From positions 124,001 through 188,000 of the forward strand of contig NZ_PJMW01000002.1 in NCBI RefSeq assembly GCF_002846365.1: DNA of 64,000 nucleotides. The letters run 5' to 3'. Below are positions 37,496 through 46,832 of the stretch, piece by piece (within the stretch, counting starts at the first letter, position 1; each line of letters starts with the position of its first letter). The notes under the pieces were generated by a model. The model made no database searches and had not been told where the DNA came from. It worked only from the letters and a program-made list of their open reading frames with translations. Position numbers and translations under genes: made by a program. This stretch comes from Nocardia fluminea (GTDB lineage Bacteria > Actinomycetota > Actinomycetes > Mycobacteriales > Mycobacteriaceae).

Positions 37496-39685
37496 ATGAC
37501 ACCTACGAACACGATGTTCGCCAGACTGGGACGCTTTGTCGTCCACCATCCCTGGAAAGTGATCGGGCTGTGGGTGCTCGCGATCGTCGCCGTGTTGTCG
37601 ACGGCGCCGACACTCACCGCGACGACCGACCAATCCGAGTTCCTGCCTTCGCATTACGAGTCGATCCAGGCGATGAAGTTGCAGGAGCAAGCATTTCCGC
37701 AGCATTCCGCGCCCGCCGCGCTCATCGTGATGGTCCGCGCAGATGGCGCGGCGCTCACCGACGACGACTCGACTACGGTCAACGCGGCAGCGGCAGCGCT
37801 CACTGCACGCAATATCGAGGGAGTCACCGGCATTCAGGTGACACCCCCATCGGAGAATCGCCTGGTTCAGGTCGTCGCAGTGCAGATGACCAAGCTCACC
37901 GACGCCGCCGACAAGACACAGGGCGAGGCGGTGAAGAGCCTGCGTGAGCAGCTGAAGGAACAGGTGCGTGACACCGGGTTGAAGGCAGGCATCACCGGCA
38001 CGGCGGCACAGACCCTCGATCAGACCGAGGAGAGCGAGAAGGGCATGGCGATCATCGGCATCGCCACGATCGTGCTGATCCTGGTGCTGCTGCTGATCAT
38101 CTTCCGCAGCCCGGTCATCGCCTTGCTGCCGGTGATCACCATCGGCGCGATCTCCAGCACGGTCAGCGGTTTGATCGCCATGGCGGCCAAGGCATTCGAC
38201 CTCGACATCGACACCTCGATCAGCGCCATCCTGCTGGTCGTGCTGTTCGGCGTCGGCACCGACTACATCCTGTTCCTGATGTTCCGCTACCGGGAACGAC
38301 TGCGGGTGGGCGACGACCCGAAGACCGCGATGGTCAACGCCGTGGCCCGCGTCGGCGAGGCCATCACCTCGGCGGCCGCCGCCGTGATCATCGCGTTCAT
38401 GGCGCTGACCCTGTCGAGCCTCGGCATGTTCCGGGCGATGGGCCCCGCGCTGGCGATCGCCGTCGCGGTGGCGCTGCTGGCCGGTCTCACGCTGGTGCCC
38501 GCGGTCGTCTCACTGCTCGGCACCAAGGTGTTCTGGCCGTCGAAGGCGTGGCAGGTCGAGCCGAGGGGCGCCCGCTTCGGCGCGATCGGTGCGGCGATGG
38601 GCAGGCGGCCCGGCGTGTTCGCCGTCGCCTCCGGCGGGGTGCTGGTGGCGCTCGGGGTGTTCGCGATCGGCTTCAACCCCACCTTCGATCTGAGCTCGGG
38701 TTCCACCTCCGACGCCTCCGAGTCGGTGGTCTTCACCACCGAGCTGCTCGAGGGGATGCCCGCGGGCGCCACCCAGCCCTCCGACGTGCTGCTGCACTCG
38801 CCCGGCGGACCGCTGAACGAGGACCAGCTCACGACCTATCGGACGGCGTTGACTCAGGTCGAGGGCGTGGGGCAGGTCGGGCAGGCGCAGCTGTCACCGG
38901 ACCGCACGATCGCGAACTTCCAGGTGACTCTCGCCAACGCACCGGAATCCGATGCCGCACTCGACACAGTGGCCGGTCCGCTGCGCGATGTCGCGCATCA
39001 GGCGGCGCCCGCCGGGACCACGGCGGCGGTCGGCGGCATGACGGCGGTGTTCGTGGACTTCGAGGCCGCGATGAACCACGACTACGCGATCGTCTTCCCG
39101 GTCGCCGCGATCCTGATCATGCTCGTGCTGGCGCTGCTGCTGCGCAGTCTCGTCGCACCCTGGTACCTGATGGCCTCGGTGTTCCTCGGCTTCGTCGCGA
39201 CCCTGGGTGCGACGGTGCTGGTGTTCCAGCAGATCCAGGGTGAGAACGGCTTGATCTTCACGCTGCCGGTGATCATGTACCTGTTCGTCGTCGCGCTGGG
39301 CACCGACTACAACATCCTGATGGTCGCCCGGTTGCGGGAGGAAGCCCGCGAGGGGCACACGCCACGGGAAGCGGCGGCGCTGGCCGTGCGGCACACCGGG
39401 CCGACCGTCGCGGCGGCCGGACTCATCCTGGCGGGCACCTTCGCCTCGATGATGCTGGCGGGCAACAGCACCCTGTCCCAGATGGGCTTCGCCATCTCGG
39501 TGGGCATCGCGATCGCGGCGTTCGTGATGGCGCTGTTCTTCACTCCCGCGGTCACCGCGCTACTCGGGCGGCGGGCGTGGTGGCCCGGCCACGGTGGTGA
39601 CAGCGACGACGACACGAAGTCACGCTGGGCGGAGCACTCCTACGCCGAGAACTACTACACCCCGCCTGCGCAGCGCAGCCGCTGA
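37496..39685 (+). CDS. MMPL-family RND transporter
   Basis: 729 residues; GGAGCGAACG precedes the ATG. Topology is that of MmpL proteins: one N-terminal membrane helix (VIGLWVLAIVAVLSTAPTL), a periplasmic domain of about 140 residues, five helices, a second periplasmic domain (about 400-525) and five more helices. Conserved relay motifs are GVGTDYILFLMFRYRE in the first bundle and ALGTDYNILMVARLREE in the second. MmpL transporters export lipids, siderophores or drugs with the proton gradient. No MmpS or lipid-synthesis gene adjoins it, so the cargo is unknown. The promoter palindrome suggests control by a repressor not encoded next to it. Confidence 0.92.
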   Translation: MTPTNTMFARLGRFVVHHPWKVIGLWVLAIVAVLSTAPTLTATTDQSEFLPSHYESIQAMKLQEQAFPQHSAPAALIVMVRADGAALTDDDSTTVNAAAAALTARNIEGVTGIQVTPPSENRLVQVVAVQMTKLTDAADKTQGEAVKSLREQLKEQVRDTGLKAGITGTAAQTLDQTEESEKGMAIIGIATIVLILVLLLIIFRSPVIALLPVITIGAISSTVSGLIAMAAKAFDLDIDTSISAILLVVLFGVGTDYILFLMFRYRERLRVGDDPKTAMVNAVARVGEAITSAAAAVIIAFMALTLSSLGMFRAMGPALAIAVAVALLAGLTLVPAVVSLLGTKVFWPSKAWQVEPRGARFGAIGAAMGRRPGVFAVASGGVLVALGVFAIGFNPTFDLSSGSTSDASESVVFTTELLEGMPAGATQPSDVLLHSPGGPLNEDQLTTYRTALTQVEGVGQVGQAQLSPDRTIANFQVTLANAPESDAALDTVAGPLRDVAHQAAPAGTTAAVGGMTAVFVDFEAAMNHDYAIVFPVAAILIMLVLALLLRSLVAPWYLMASVFLGFVATLGATVLVFQQIQGENGLIFTLPVIMYLFVVALGTDYNILMVARLREEAREGHTPREAAALAVRHTGPTVAAAGLILAGTFASMMLAGNSTLSQMGFAISVGIAIAAFVMALFFTPAVTALLGRRAWWPGHGGDSDDDTKSRWAEHSYAENYYTPPAQRSR

Positions 39686-39751
39686 CAACGGCCACACCGA
39701 CGCGGGCTCGCTCCCCCACGGGAGCGGGCCCGCTCGTCTATCGTGGGGCGG

Positions 39752-40711
39752 GTGGCCAAGTCTGCGGCGCCCGCGGTCGAACTAGCGGTGGGTGAGCACA
39801 CGGTGCGGGTCAGCAATCCCGACCGGGTGTATTTTCCCGAGCTCGGCGTGACCAAGCTCGATCTGGCGCGGTACTACCTGAGCGTCGGGGACGGAATCGT
39901 CAACGCACTACGGGATCGGCCCTGCATGCTGCACCGATTCCCGAAGGGTCTGCCGGGCGGCAAAGTGCACCAGAAGCGGGTGCCCGCGGGTGCGCCGGAC
40001 TGGATCCCGACGGTGCGCGTGTACTTTCCGCGCTACGGCAGGCACGCCGACGAACTCTGCGTACAGCAGCTCGCCGACGTGATCTGGGCAGTGCAGATGT
40101 CCACGGTGGAGTTCCATCCCTGGAATTCGCGGGCCTCCGACACCGAGTCGCCCGACGAATGGCGCATCGACCTCGACCCGATGCCCGACTGCCCGTGGTC
40201 ACGGGTGCAGCGGGTGGCCGGGGTGGTCCACGAGGTGCTCGACGAAATCGGAGCGGTCGGCTGGCCGAAGACCTCCGGTGGGTCCGGATTACACGTGTAC
40301 GTGCGGATCGCGCCGGAGTACGGATTCCAGCAGGTTCGACGTGCCGCGCTCGCCTTCGCACAGGAGATCGAACGCCGCGCGCCCGACGATGTCACGACAG
40401 CCTGGTGGCGCAAGGACCGCGATCCCGCGCAACTGTTCGTCGACTACAACCAGAACGCGCGCGACCACACCATCGCCGCCGCCTACTCCGTGCGCGGCGT
40501 GCCGGAAGCCACCGTGTCGACCCCGGTTCGCTGGACCGAGATCGACGACATCGCGCCGCGCGACTTCACCGTCCGGACCGTGCCCGCCCGCTACGCCGAG
40601 CTCGGCGACCTACAGGCGGACATGGACAAGGCGGTCTTCGACATCGCGCCCCTGCTGGAACTGGCCGACCGGCACGGTGTGGAGGAACTCGTCGACCTCG
40701 ACGAACAGTAA
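39752..40711 (+). CDS. Stand-alone LigD-type primase/polymerase domain
   Basis: About 319 residues. GTG at 39752 chosen; GTG at 39743 is equally open. The archaeo-eukaryotic primase fold of LigD polymerase domains is shown by VSNPDRVYFPELGVTK, MLHRFPKGL, HPWNSR, the catalytic acidic pair WRIDLDPMP, the nucleotide-binding SGGSGLHVYV and LFVDYNQNARDHTIAAAYS. No ligase or phosphoesterase domain is attached. In mycobacteria, separate paralogues of the LigD polymerase (PrimPol-like) fill DNA gaps (established). No ku or ligase gene lies in the window. Confidence 0.88.
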   Translation: MAKSAAPAVELAVGEHTVRVSNPDRVYFPELGVTKLDLARYYLSVGDGIVNALRDRPCMLHRFPKGLPGGKVHQKRVPAGAPDWIPTVRVYFPRYGRHADELCVQQLADVIWAVQMSTVEFHPWNSRASDTESPDEWRIDLDPMPDCPWSRVQRVAGVVHEVLDEIGAVGWPKTSGGSGLHVYVRIAPEYGFQQVRRAALAFAQEIERRAPDDVTTAWWRKDRDPAQLFVDYNQNARDHTIAAAYSVRGVPEATVSTPVRWTEIDDIAPRDFTVRTVPARYAELGDLQADMDKAVFDIAPLLELADRHGVEELVDLDEQ

Positions 40712-40867
40712 GCCGTCGGTCAGGTCGACGCAGGCGCCGACCGGGAGGGTGCGGCGGCGCCGTCGACAGCGACGAGGAAGAATCAGACTCCGGTACCGCG
40801 AGCGGTGCCGATGACAGCGCTCGAGCCGCACTGCGGCACCGGCAACCGATCGACCCAGGAGGTCTCT

Positions 40868-41818
40868 GTGCAGGAATCCGCGACCACGATCGCGATCGCC
40901 CCGGACCAGCCGACGCCGCGCTTGCTCGAGAAAGCGGTTGTCGGTGCGGGCGCTCGGGTCGGCGAGCCGGCGGAGGCCGACGCCCTGATCTGGACGGGCA
41001 AACCCGGCGATTTCCCGGCGGCACTCCCGTCGTCGGTGCGCTGGGTCCAGTTGCCCGCCGCGGGTGTCGAGGACTTCTTCGACGGGGGCGTGTTCACCGC
41101 GCATCCGGACGTGGTGTTCACCTCCGCGGCCGGGGCGTTCTCGCACAGTGTCGCCGAGCACGCCTTGATGCTGCTGCTCGCCGGGGTGCGGTACCTGCCC
41201 GAACAGTTGCGGGCGACATCGTGGCAGCAGCGGGAGTTCTTCCCCCACGTCGGGTCGTTGCGCGGCAAGACCGTGACGATCGTCGGCGCGGGCGGGATCG
41301 GTCGCGCGTTGATCCCGATGCTGGCGCCGCTGGGCGCCCACGTGATCGCGGTGAACCGGTCGGGACGTCCGGTCACCGGCCCCGGCATTCCCGCCGATGT
41401 CGAGACGGTGCCGACCGATCAGCTCACACGGGTGTGGTCGCACACCGATCATGTGGTGATCGCGGCGCCCGCGACGGCCCAGACCCGGCACCTCGTCGGC
41501 GCGGACGAATTGTCCAGGCTCAAGCCGTCGTCGTGGGTGATCAATGTGGCTCGCGGCAGCCTGATCGACACCGACGCGCTGGTCGACGCCCTGAGCGGCG
41601 GATCGATCGGGGGCGCGGGACTCGACGTCACCGACCCCGAACCGCTGCCCGACGGGCACCCGCTGTGGACGTTGCCGAACGCCATCATCACCCCGCACGA
41701 TTCCAACCCACCGCAGCTGCGGTTGGCGGCGTTCGCCGATCATGTCGGAGCGAATGTGGCACGGTTCGTCGCGGGCGAGCCGTTGAACGCGATCATCGAC
41801 ACCGCGCGCGGTTACTGA
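40868..41818 (+). CDS. D-isomer-specific 2-hydroxyacid dehydrogenase
   Basis: 316 residues from the GTG at 40868, which has a perfect AGGAGG five to six bases upstream; a GTG at 40805 is rejected. The NAD-binding motif is TVTIVGAGGIGRALIPML. Catalytic Arg is in NVARGSLIDTDAL, Glu in DVTDPEPLPDGHPLW, His in IITPHDSNPP. This fits a glyoxylate/hydroxypyruvate or phosphoglycerate dehydrogenase-like enzyme lacking the ACT regulatory domain. Substrate not determined. It sits between the primase/polymerase gene and the ESX cassette with no evident functional link. Confidence 0.9.
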   Translation: MQESATTIAIAPDQPTPRLLEKAVVGAGARVGEPAEADALIWTGKPGDFPAALPSSVRWVQLPAAGVEDFFDGGVFTAHPDVVFTSAAGAFSHSVAEHALMLLLAGVRYLPEQLRATSWQQREFFPHVGSLRGKTVTIVGAGGIGRALIPMLAPLGAHVIAVNRSGRPVTGPGIPADVETVPTDQLTRVWSHTDHVVIAAPATAQTRHLVGADELSRLKPSSWVINVARGSLIDTDALVDALSGGSIGGAGLDVTDPEPLPDGHPLWTLPNAIITPHDSNPPQLRLAAFADHVGANVARFVAGEPLNAIIDTARGY

Positions 41819-42004
41819 GTCCGGCCGCGCGCCTGGGCGAGACCGGAGAAAGTTCGCCGAGCACGGCGTCCGTCGGAATACTCATCTGAGGTACTCGAAT
41901 CGGAAAAGATTCCGTTCGGAGGTATGCGGCTCGATCGGCACGCCGGAATCGGACACCGCGGGTTAGGCTGTCCCCGTCCTGGTTCGGTAAGGATGGGATC
42001 GGCA

Positions 42005-42736
42005 ATGGGATGGACCTTCACCGCTGACGAATTCGCGCACGTCTGGCGGGAATCGGGTCAGGACCGCATGCCGTTTCCGCTGCGCGTGCTCGAGTCGCCC
42101 CGTACCGAGAACGACGCGGTCCGGCTGCGCGCGGCACTCGACGACCGACTGCCCGGGGGCGACCCCGACCTCACCGCGTGTCTGCGGATCATCGCCGTAC
42201 CACACGCCAGGGTCGTGCTCGTCGGCGGCGCCCATACTCCCGGCAGCGAAATCCGGCTGTTGGCCTGCTCGGTTTACGACCGCGCGGTGCTGGTAGTGCA
42301 GGAGCCGAGTACGCGGCCCGATTACGGTGGCAGTGTGCGTGTTTCGATCGGGCACACCGCGGGGATCGGCGCACGCGTCACCGCCTGCCTGCCCGATACC
42401 CCACCCGGACGCGAACCCGCGCGCGAGGCCGCGACCGAGGCGGTGCGCGACGAGGAAACCGTGCTCGCGACCCATCCCGCGGTGCCGCGCATCCAGCGAT
42501 TATTGCGCAGGCCGCACACCGCCGAGGGACACATCCGCATCGAAACCGGGCTCGACCGGCCGACGCCGAACCCACCGGTGCATTACAGCTGGATCGACGT
42601 GGCCAACGACGGCCGTTATCTGCTGCGAGCGGGCGAAACCGTGCACGTGGTGCCCGCGTCAACTGGGCAACTGGCCGCGCAATTACAGCGCAGATTGGTG
42701 CCGGCGCACAGTTCGCACAGCAGAAGGTCCGGCTAA
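42005..42736 (+). CDS. EspG-family ESX secretion chaperone
   Basis: About 243 residues from the second of two in-frame ATGs (41993 and 42005). The opening WTFTADEFAHVWRESGQDRMPFPL is typical of EspG proteins, cytosolic chaperones that bind PPE-type substrates of type VII secretion systems. LVGGAHTPGSEIRLLACSVYDRAVLVVQEP and GTVHV-like beta segments fit the alpha/beta EspG fold. It is 36 bp before a small WXG-like protein gene and a PPE-like gene, the expected clients. No ESX membrane genes (eccB-E, mycP) are in the window, so the cargo must use a machine encoded elsewhere. Confidence 0.85.
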   Translation: MGWTFTADEFAHVWRESGQDRMPFPLRVLESPRTENDAVRLRAALDDRLPGGDPDLTACLRIIAVPHARVVLVGGAHTPGSEIRLLACSVYDRAVLVVQEPSTRPDYGGSVRVSIGHTAGIGARVTACLPDTPPGREPAREAATEAVRDEETVLATHPAVPRIQRLLRRPHTAEGHIRIETGLDRPTPNPPVHYSWIDVANDGRYLLRAGETVHVVPASTGQLAAQLQRRLVPAHSSHSRRSG

Positions 42737-42772
42737 CCTGGACTCCACCGCATCATCTGGAGGGGAGACGCG

Positions 42773-43147
42773 ATGACGATCGAGAGCAGCAGAGCCGAGA
42801 TCTCCCGGTTCCGCAGCGCCGCCGCGGCGGGGACACTGACGTTCGACCCCGATGCCGCGCGCCGGTGCGCCGATCTCTACGAAGAGCAGGCCGAGCATCT
42901 CGCCCAGTTGCGGCAGGCACTCGAGAACGCTTCCGAGGCAGAGGGATTCGGCGGCTTCGTCTCCGCTCAGCAACTGCAGGCCGGCTTCGCGCACAAAGCA
43001 CGCGACGCCGCTGAACTCCTCGACCGCTACATCGAGGCCGCCTACCGGATGAAAGAGGCGTTCCTGCTCAGCGCAGGCCTCTACGAGGAAGCCGACGCCG
43101 CCGCGGCCGCCGCCCTGCGCGCCGTCGATACGAGGGTGCGCGGATGA
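42773..43147 (+). CDS. Small helical ESX-associated protein with YxxxD motif
   Basis: 124 residues, with GGAGGGGAG just upstream of the ATG. Predicted as two or three long helices: ARRCADLYEEQAEHLAQLRQ, a turn with GFGGF where WXG100 proteins have WxG, then AAELLDRYIEAAYRMKEAFL. The C-terminal part has LYEEAD, matching the YxxxD/E general secretion signal of type VII substrates. The stop overlaps the start of the PPE-like gene by four bases (ATGA). I infer that it forms a heterodimer with that protein, as PE/PPE pairs do. Family assignment is by layout, not by a full match. Confidence 0.75.
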   Translation: MTIESSRAEISRFRSAAAAGTLTFDPDAARRCADLYEEQAEHLAQLRQALENASEAEGFGGFVSAQQLQAGFAHKARDAAELLDRYIEAAYRMKEAFLLSAGLYEEADAAAAAALRAVDTRVRG

Positions 43148-44820
43148 GCACAGACCCCACCTACATCAGTGCGATGGAACATTTCGAATCCATGCCGCAC
43201 GAACAGATCTACACGCGCACGCAGCAGATCGACGCCGGTGCCGTTCTCGGGGCGTCGAGGACCTGGCTCGAGACCGCCGCCACCCTCACCACCTCGATGC
43301 CGCTGACCAAAGCGAGCGCCGACCGGGTGATCAACGACACCGGCTGGTCCGGCGCCGCCGCCGACGCCGCCGCCGCGAGCACCCGCAGCTTCGCCGCCTC
43401 CATCGACGAATTGGCCGCGGTGATGGCCGAAGTCGGCGCCCGCCTCGGTGGGGTGGCCGCGGCCGCGGAAGCGGTGAAGCTGGCCGTCGTCGCGCCGGGC
43501 GGCTCGGGTCCGATCGGGGCCATCGCCCGCCTGCTGGAGAGCGCGCAGGTGATCGACGCGCAGATGGCGGCCGAGGCATTACGGCAGGAAGCCGTGCTGG
43601 CGATGAACATGATCTACAAGCCGGCGTATTCGCTTGCCGGAACCGGCGTCCCAGCGCTGCCCACCGCACCAGGCGAGACGGAATCACCAACTGGCCGAGG
43701 TGGTTCATCCGCACCCGGCAACGGGTCGACACCGAGCCCTTCCGTGCCGCAAGGCAATTCGCCGGAATCGCCGCAGGAACCGGAATCCGGCGCGTCCCCC
43801 GGTAATGAGCAGGCACCCGGCACCACGACACCAGGCGAAAACCCCGCACCTCCGGAAAACCCCGCGCCCCAGGATCAGAGCCCCACCCCCGCACCCGAAA
43901 CACCTACGCCGACAAACGAAGCGCCGGCGCCCCCTACTGAGGCACCCGCGCCAGCGACTGAAACACCCACTCCCACCACCGAACCGCCCGCGCCGACATC
44001 CGAGCCACCGGTGGCTACTTCCGAAACACCCGCGCCCACCGAAGCGCCGTCGCCTACCGAAGTACCCGCACCATCGACAGAAGCGCCAGTGCCAACCACC
44101 GAAGCGCCTGCGCCACCGACTGAAACACCGGCTCCCACCACTGAGCCGCCCGCGCAACCCCCGGAAGCGCCCGCGCCCACTTCCGAAGCACCCGCGCCCA
44201 CTTCCGAAGTACCCGTGCCCACTTCCGAGCAGCCGCCACCTACCACTGAAGCACCCGCACCGCGGACTGAAGCGCCCGCTCCCACCGAGCCGCCCGCGCC
44301 ATCAACGGAAGCGCCCGCACCGTCGACCGAACAGCCCGCTCCGCGGAGCCAGGGCCCGACCTTTCCGCCGACGAGTGTGCCCAGCGAGGCACCCGCTCCC
44401 CCGCCGGCCCAGCCGAACCAGCTACCCACACAGCAGGATTCGAACCCACCGTCACCGAAGCCACCAACCGTAGAAACCCCGCGGCCGACAGACCCCCCGG
44501 CACCAACCTCGGAACAGCCTGCGCCACCACCGTCCCCGGCGTCGCCTCAGCCGCCCACCACCGACCCGACACCCTCACAGGCGCCGGTACAGCCGACCGT
44601 GCCCGCACCGACATCGGAGCAACCGGCCTCCCCCGCACCACCCGGTCGCCAAGCACCACAACCACTTCCACTCCCAGGCATGCCCGACATGTCCGACCCC
44701 GGCGGCCAGCCCGGCGTCACCGGCCCCGTCCCCGGGTCCGACGTGTCCCCGTCACAACCCGCCACCCCCAAGGCACCACCCCCCGAAACCGATCAGCCAG
44801 GCGTGGTCCCGCAGCGGTAG
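43144..44820 (+). CDS. PPE/WXG-like ESX substrate with a long Pro/Thr/Glu-rich tail
   Basis: 558 residues. Residues 1-170 are helical, with NDTGWSGAAADAAAASTRSF (a WxG turn as in PPE and EspB-like proteins) and IDELAAVMAEVGARLGGVAA. After YSLAGTGVPALP comes a tail of about 380 residues made of irregular units such as TEAPAPTSE and TEPPAPS, with essentially no hydrophobic residues, probably extended and surface-exposed or extracellular. The final segment is Pro/Gly-rich (GMPDMSDPGGQPG). It overlaps the preceding gene by four bases and follows espG, so it is probably exported with its partner by a type VII system. Tail repeats are degenerate at the DNA level. Confidence 0.8.
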   Translation: MSTDPTYISAMEHFESMPHEQIYTRTQQIDAGAVLGASRTWLETAATLTTSMPLTKASADRVINDTGWSGAAADAAAASTRSFAASIDELAAVMAEVGARLGGVAAAAEAVKLAVVAPGGSGPIGAIARLLESAQVIDAQMAAEALRQEAVLAMNMIYKPAYSLAGTGVPALPTAPGETESPTGRGGSSAPGNGSTPSPSVPQGNSPESPQEPESGASPGNEQAPGTTTPGENPAPPENPAPQDQSPTPAPETPTPTNEAPAPPTEAPAPATETPTPTTEPPAPTSEPPVATSETPAPTEAPSPTEVPAPSTEAPVPTTEAPAPPTETPAPTTEPPAQPPEAPAPTSEAPAPTSEVPVPTSEQPPPTTEAPAPRTEAPAPTEPPAPSTEAPAPSTEQPAPRSQGPTFPPTSVPSEAPAPPPAQPNQLPTQQDSNPPSPKPPTVETPRPTDPPAPTSEQPAPPPSPASPQPPTTDPTPSQAPVQPTVPAPTSEQPASPAPPGRQAPQPLPLPGMPDMSDPGGQPGVTGPVPGSDVSPSQPATPKAPPPETDQPGVVPQR

Positions 44821-45278
44821 ATCACCGACGGCAATACATTCGCGGCCCTTTCTACGTAGTGCCAGGACCGCCCAACCACACCCACAAGCCCCAGGTCGAG
44901 CACCCAAGCCACGACCACAAACCTCGGGCCGGGCACCCGTATCACATGCCAGGCCGCCCAACCGGACGCCGATTGCTTGCACCTACGAGCCACACCGTCG
45001 AACCGTTTGAGCAACCACCTGCCCCCACCCAGCCGTTGCGCGCCAAACAGGCGCTAACTCGACGTGCTGGCGCGCCTACTGCCCGAACTCGCAAGCCATA
45101 CCGTGAACCCTTCAGGCCTACCCCGCGCTGACCAACCACTCCCCAAACCCTGTGCGCAAAGCATCCGCACGCCAGTCACAACTCAGATTCTTCGGCCCCC
45201 AGCCGCCCTACCCCCAAGGCCGCCAAACCCGCGCACCACCCAGCCACACCACGCCTATCTCGAGTCCCCATACTCGCG

Positions 45279-45360
45279 CGCCCAGCCACACCATCCACCC
45301 CAGGCCCGCCATACCCGCACGCCCAGCCACACCATCCACCCCAGATCCGCCATGACCGCA
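45279..45360. repeat. 41-bp tandem duplication
   Basis: 45279-45319 and 45320-45360 are near-identical, both starting CGCCCAGCCACACCATCC and ending CCGCA. Partial copies (CCCAGCCACACCAC, CTCCCAGCCACC) flank the pair, so this is the centre of a decayed array. Confidence 0.8.
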
Positions 45361-45395
45361 CTCCCAGCCACCACCCGCGACCCCTAGGGAGCGGC

Positions 45396-45503
45396 GGCCA
45401 CGAAGTGGCCGGTCCGCGGCCGGGCCGCCGGTTAGCCGCCGGGGCGTAGGCGACGAAGGAGCAAGCCCCGGTGGCTAACCGGCGGCCCCTCATGGCCGCG
45501 GAC
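45396..45503. repeat. Compound inverted repeat (three nested or adjacent stems)
   Basis: A small hairpin GGCCAC-GAA-GTGGCC (45396-45410) precedes a large one. The outer stem is GTCCGCGGCC (45412-45421) with GGCCGCGGAC (45494-45503). The inner stem is 24 bp, 45422-45445 with 45465-45488, with one G:T mismatch and a 19-nt loop; a 5-nt bulge lies at 45489-45493. It is non-coding and much stronger than needed for termination. Confidence 0.85.
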
Positions 45504-45544
45504 ACGCGCGCGCCAGCGCGCCAATAAACACAGCGTCAAACCGT

Positions 45545-45566
45545 CCTGGGACTACTAAAACCCAGG
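45545..45566 (-). terminator. Weak hairpin downstream of proB
   Basis: CCTGGG and CCCAGG flank a 10-nt A-rich loop 46 bp after the proB stop. In the proB direction it is followed by a short T run (GGTTT). Possible terminator. Confidence 0.4.
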
Positions 45567-45611
45567 TCATCTCTTCCCAGCCCCGGCCCACAGCCCCCAG
45601 CCCGACCGAAC

Positions 45612-46727
45612 TCAGACCTTCACCAGATCATCCGCATGAATCACCGGACGCTGCATAGTGTCAGGAAGATCAGCCGTCGACCGCCCGAGCATCGAAACGA
45701 CTTCAGCACTGTCGTATTCGATAACCCCCCGAGCGACAACCTCGTCCTCCGGACTGACCAAATCCACCACATCCCCACCGAAGAACCGCCCACGGATACC
45801 GGTGATCCCCGCCGCCAGCAACGAGTGCCGTTGGGCTACCGCCTCGACCGCACCCGCGTCGAGCAGCACCGCCCCACGAGGATCGGCGGCATGGCGAACC
45901 CAGAACTTGCGACCGGAGAGCCGAATCGGGCGTGCAGCGAACGCCGTGCCCACCGTGCCGCTGGTGAGTGCGACCGACGCATCGGCAGCCGAGGCCAGCA
46001 GCACGGGAATCCCCGCGTCGGCGGCGAGACGGGCGGCGGAGAGCTTGGAGGCCATGCCTCCGGTCCCGAGCGCGCCACCGCTACCCGCGATGACCCCGTC
46101 GAGGTCGGCGCTGCTGCGCACTTCGGGAATGAAGTTGGCAGCGCCCTTGCGTGGGTCACCGTCGTAGAGCCCGGCCACATCCGACAGCAAGATCAGAGCC
46201 TCGGCACCCACCAGATGCGCCACCAGAGCGGCGAGACGGTCGTTGTCGCCGAAGCGGATCTCCTCGGTGGCGACCGTGTCGTTCTCGTTCACCACAGCGA
46301 TCGCGCCGAGCGACCGCAACCGGTCCAGCGTCCGCTGGGCGTTGCGATGATGCTCACGGCGGGCGAAATCGTCGGCGGAGAGCAGGATTTGGCCGACGGT
46401 GCGGTCATACCGGGCGAACGACGTGCCCCACGCGTGGGCGAGAGCCAGCTGGCCGACACTGGCCGCGGCCTGTTTGGTCGCCAGATCTTTGGGCCGCTTC
46501 GACAGTCCGAGCGGAGCGATTCCCGCGCCGATCGCACCCGAGGACACGACCACCACATCCGAACCGGCCCGCATCCGCGCTTCGACCGCGTCGGCCAGCA
46601 GGTCGAGGCGCGCGGTGTCGAGACCACCTTCGAGGCTGGTCAACGCCGACGAGCCGATCTTCACCACCACGGTGCGCGCCGACACGATCGCCGCGCGTCC
46701 CTGACTCAGCTCCGAACCCACCTGCAT
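45612..46727 (-). CDS. proB: Glutamate 5-kinase with PUA domain
   Basis: 371 residues. The amino-acid kinase domain has [42 protein letters not shown] and the Gly-rich [19 protein letters not shown]. The PUA domain occupies the last 100 residues ([41 protein letters not shown]). It phosphorylates glutamate, the first and feedback-inhibited step of proline synthesis. It follows obg by 105 bp on the same strand, the usual obg-proB order. Confidence 0.95.
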   Translation of the reverse strand: MQVGSELSQGRAAIVSARTVVVKIGSSALTSLEGGLDTARLDLLADAVEARMRAGSDVVVVSSGAIGAGIAPLGLSKRPKDLATKQAAASVGQLALAHAWGTSFARYDRTVGQILLSADDFARREHHRNAQRTLDRLRSLGAIAVVNENDTVATEEIRFGDNDRLAALVAHLVGAEALILLSDVAGLYDGDPRKGAANFIPEVRSSADLDGVIAGSGGALGTGGMASKLSAARLAADAGIPVLLASAADASVALTSGTVGTAFAARPIRLSGRKFWVRHAADPRGAVLLDAGAVEAVAQRHSLLAAGITGIRGRFFGGDVVDLVSPEDEVVARGVIEYDSAEVVSMLGRSTADLPDTMQRPVIHADDLVKV

Positions 46728-46832
46728 CGTTCAACTCCCTGCACCACGATCACCGAGCTACCTCGTCAACCATCGCAGTATGCCGATCCAACAGTCGCGC
46801 CCGACAGCGAATTTCGCCGGGCGCGACCGACC

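Larger units (their letters stand above)
44821..45611. other. Non-coding interval between the ESX cassette and proB
   Basis: No convincing gene in 791 bp. The left two-thirds is C-rich on the plus strand with many CCAGCCACAC-like words; ORFs there have no family resemblance. It contains a 41-bp tandem duplication, a compound inverted repeat and a weak hairpin, listed separately. Confidence 0.7.

Noticed and set aside
44859..45131. 90-codon open frame in the ESX-proB gap
   Set aside because: His/Pro-rich composition from C-rich repeats, no ribosome site, no resemblance to known proteins.
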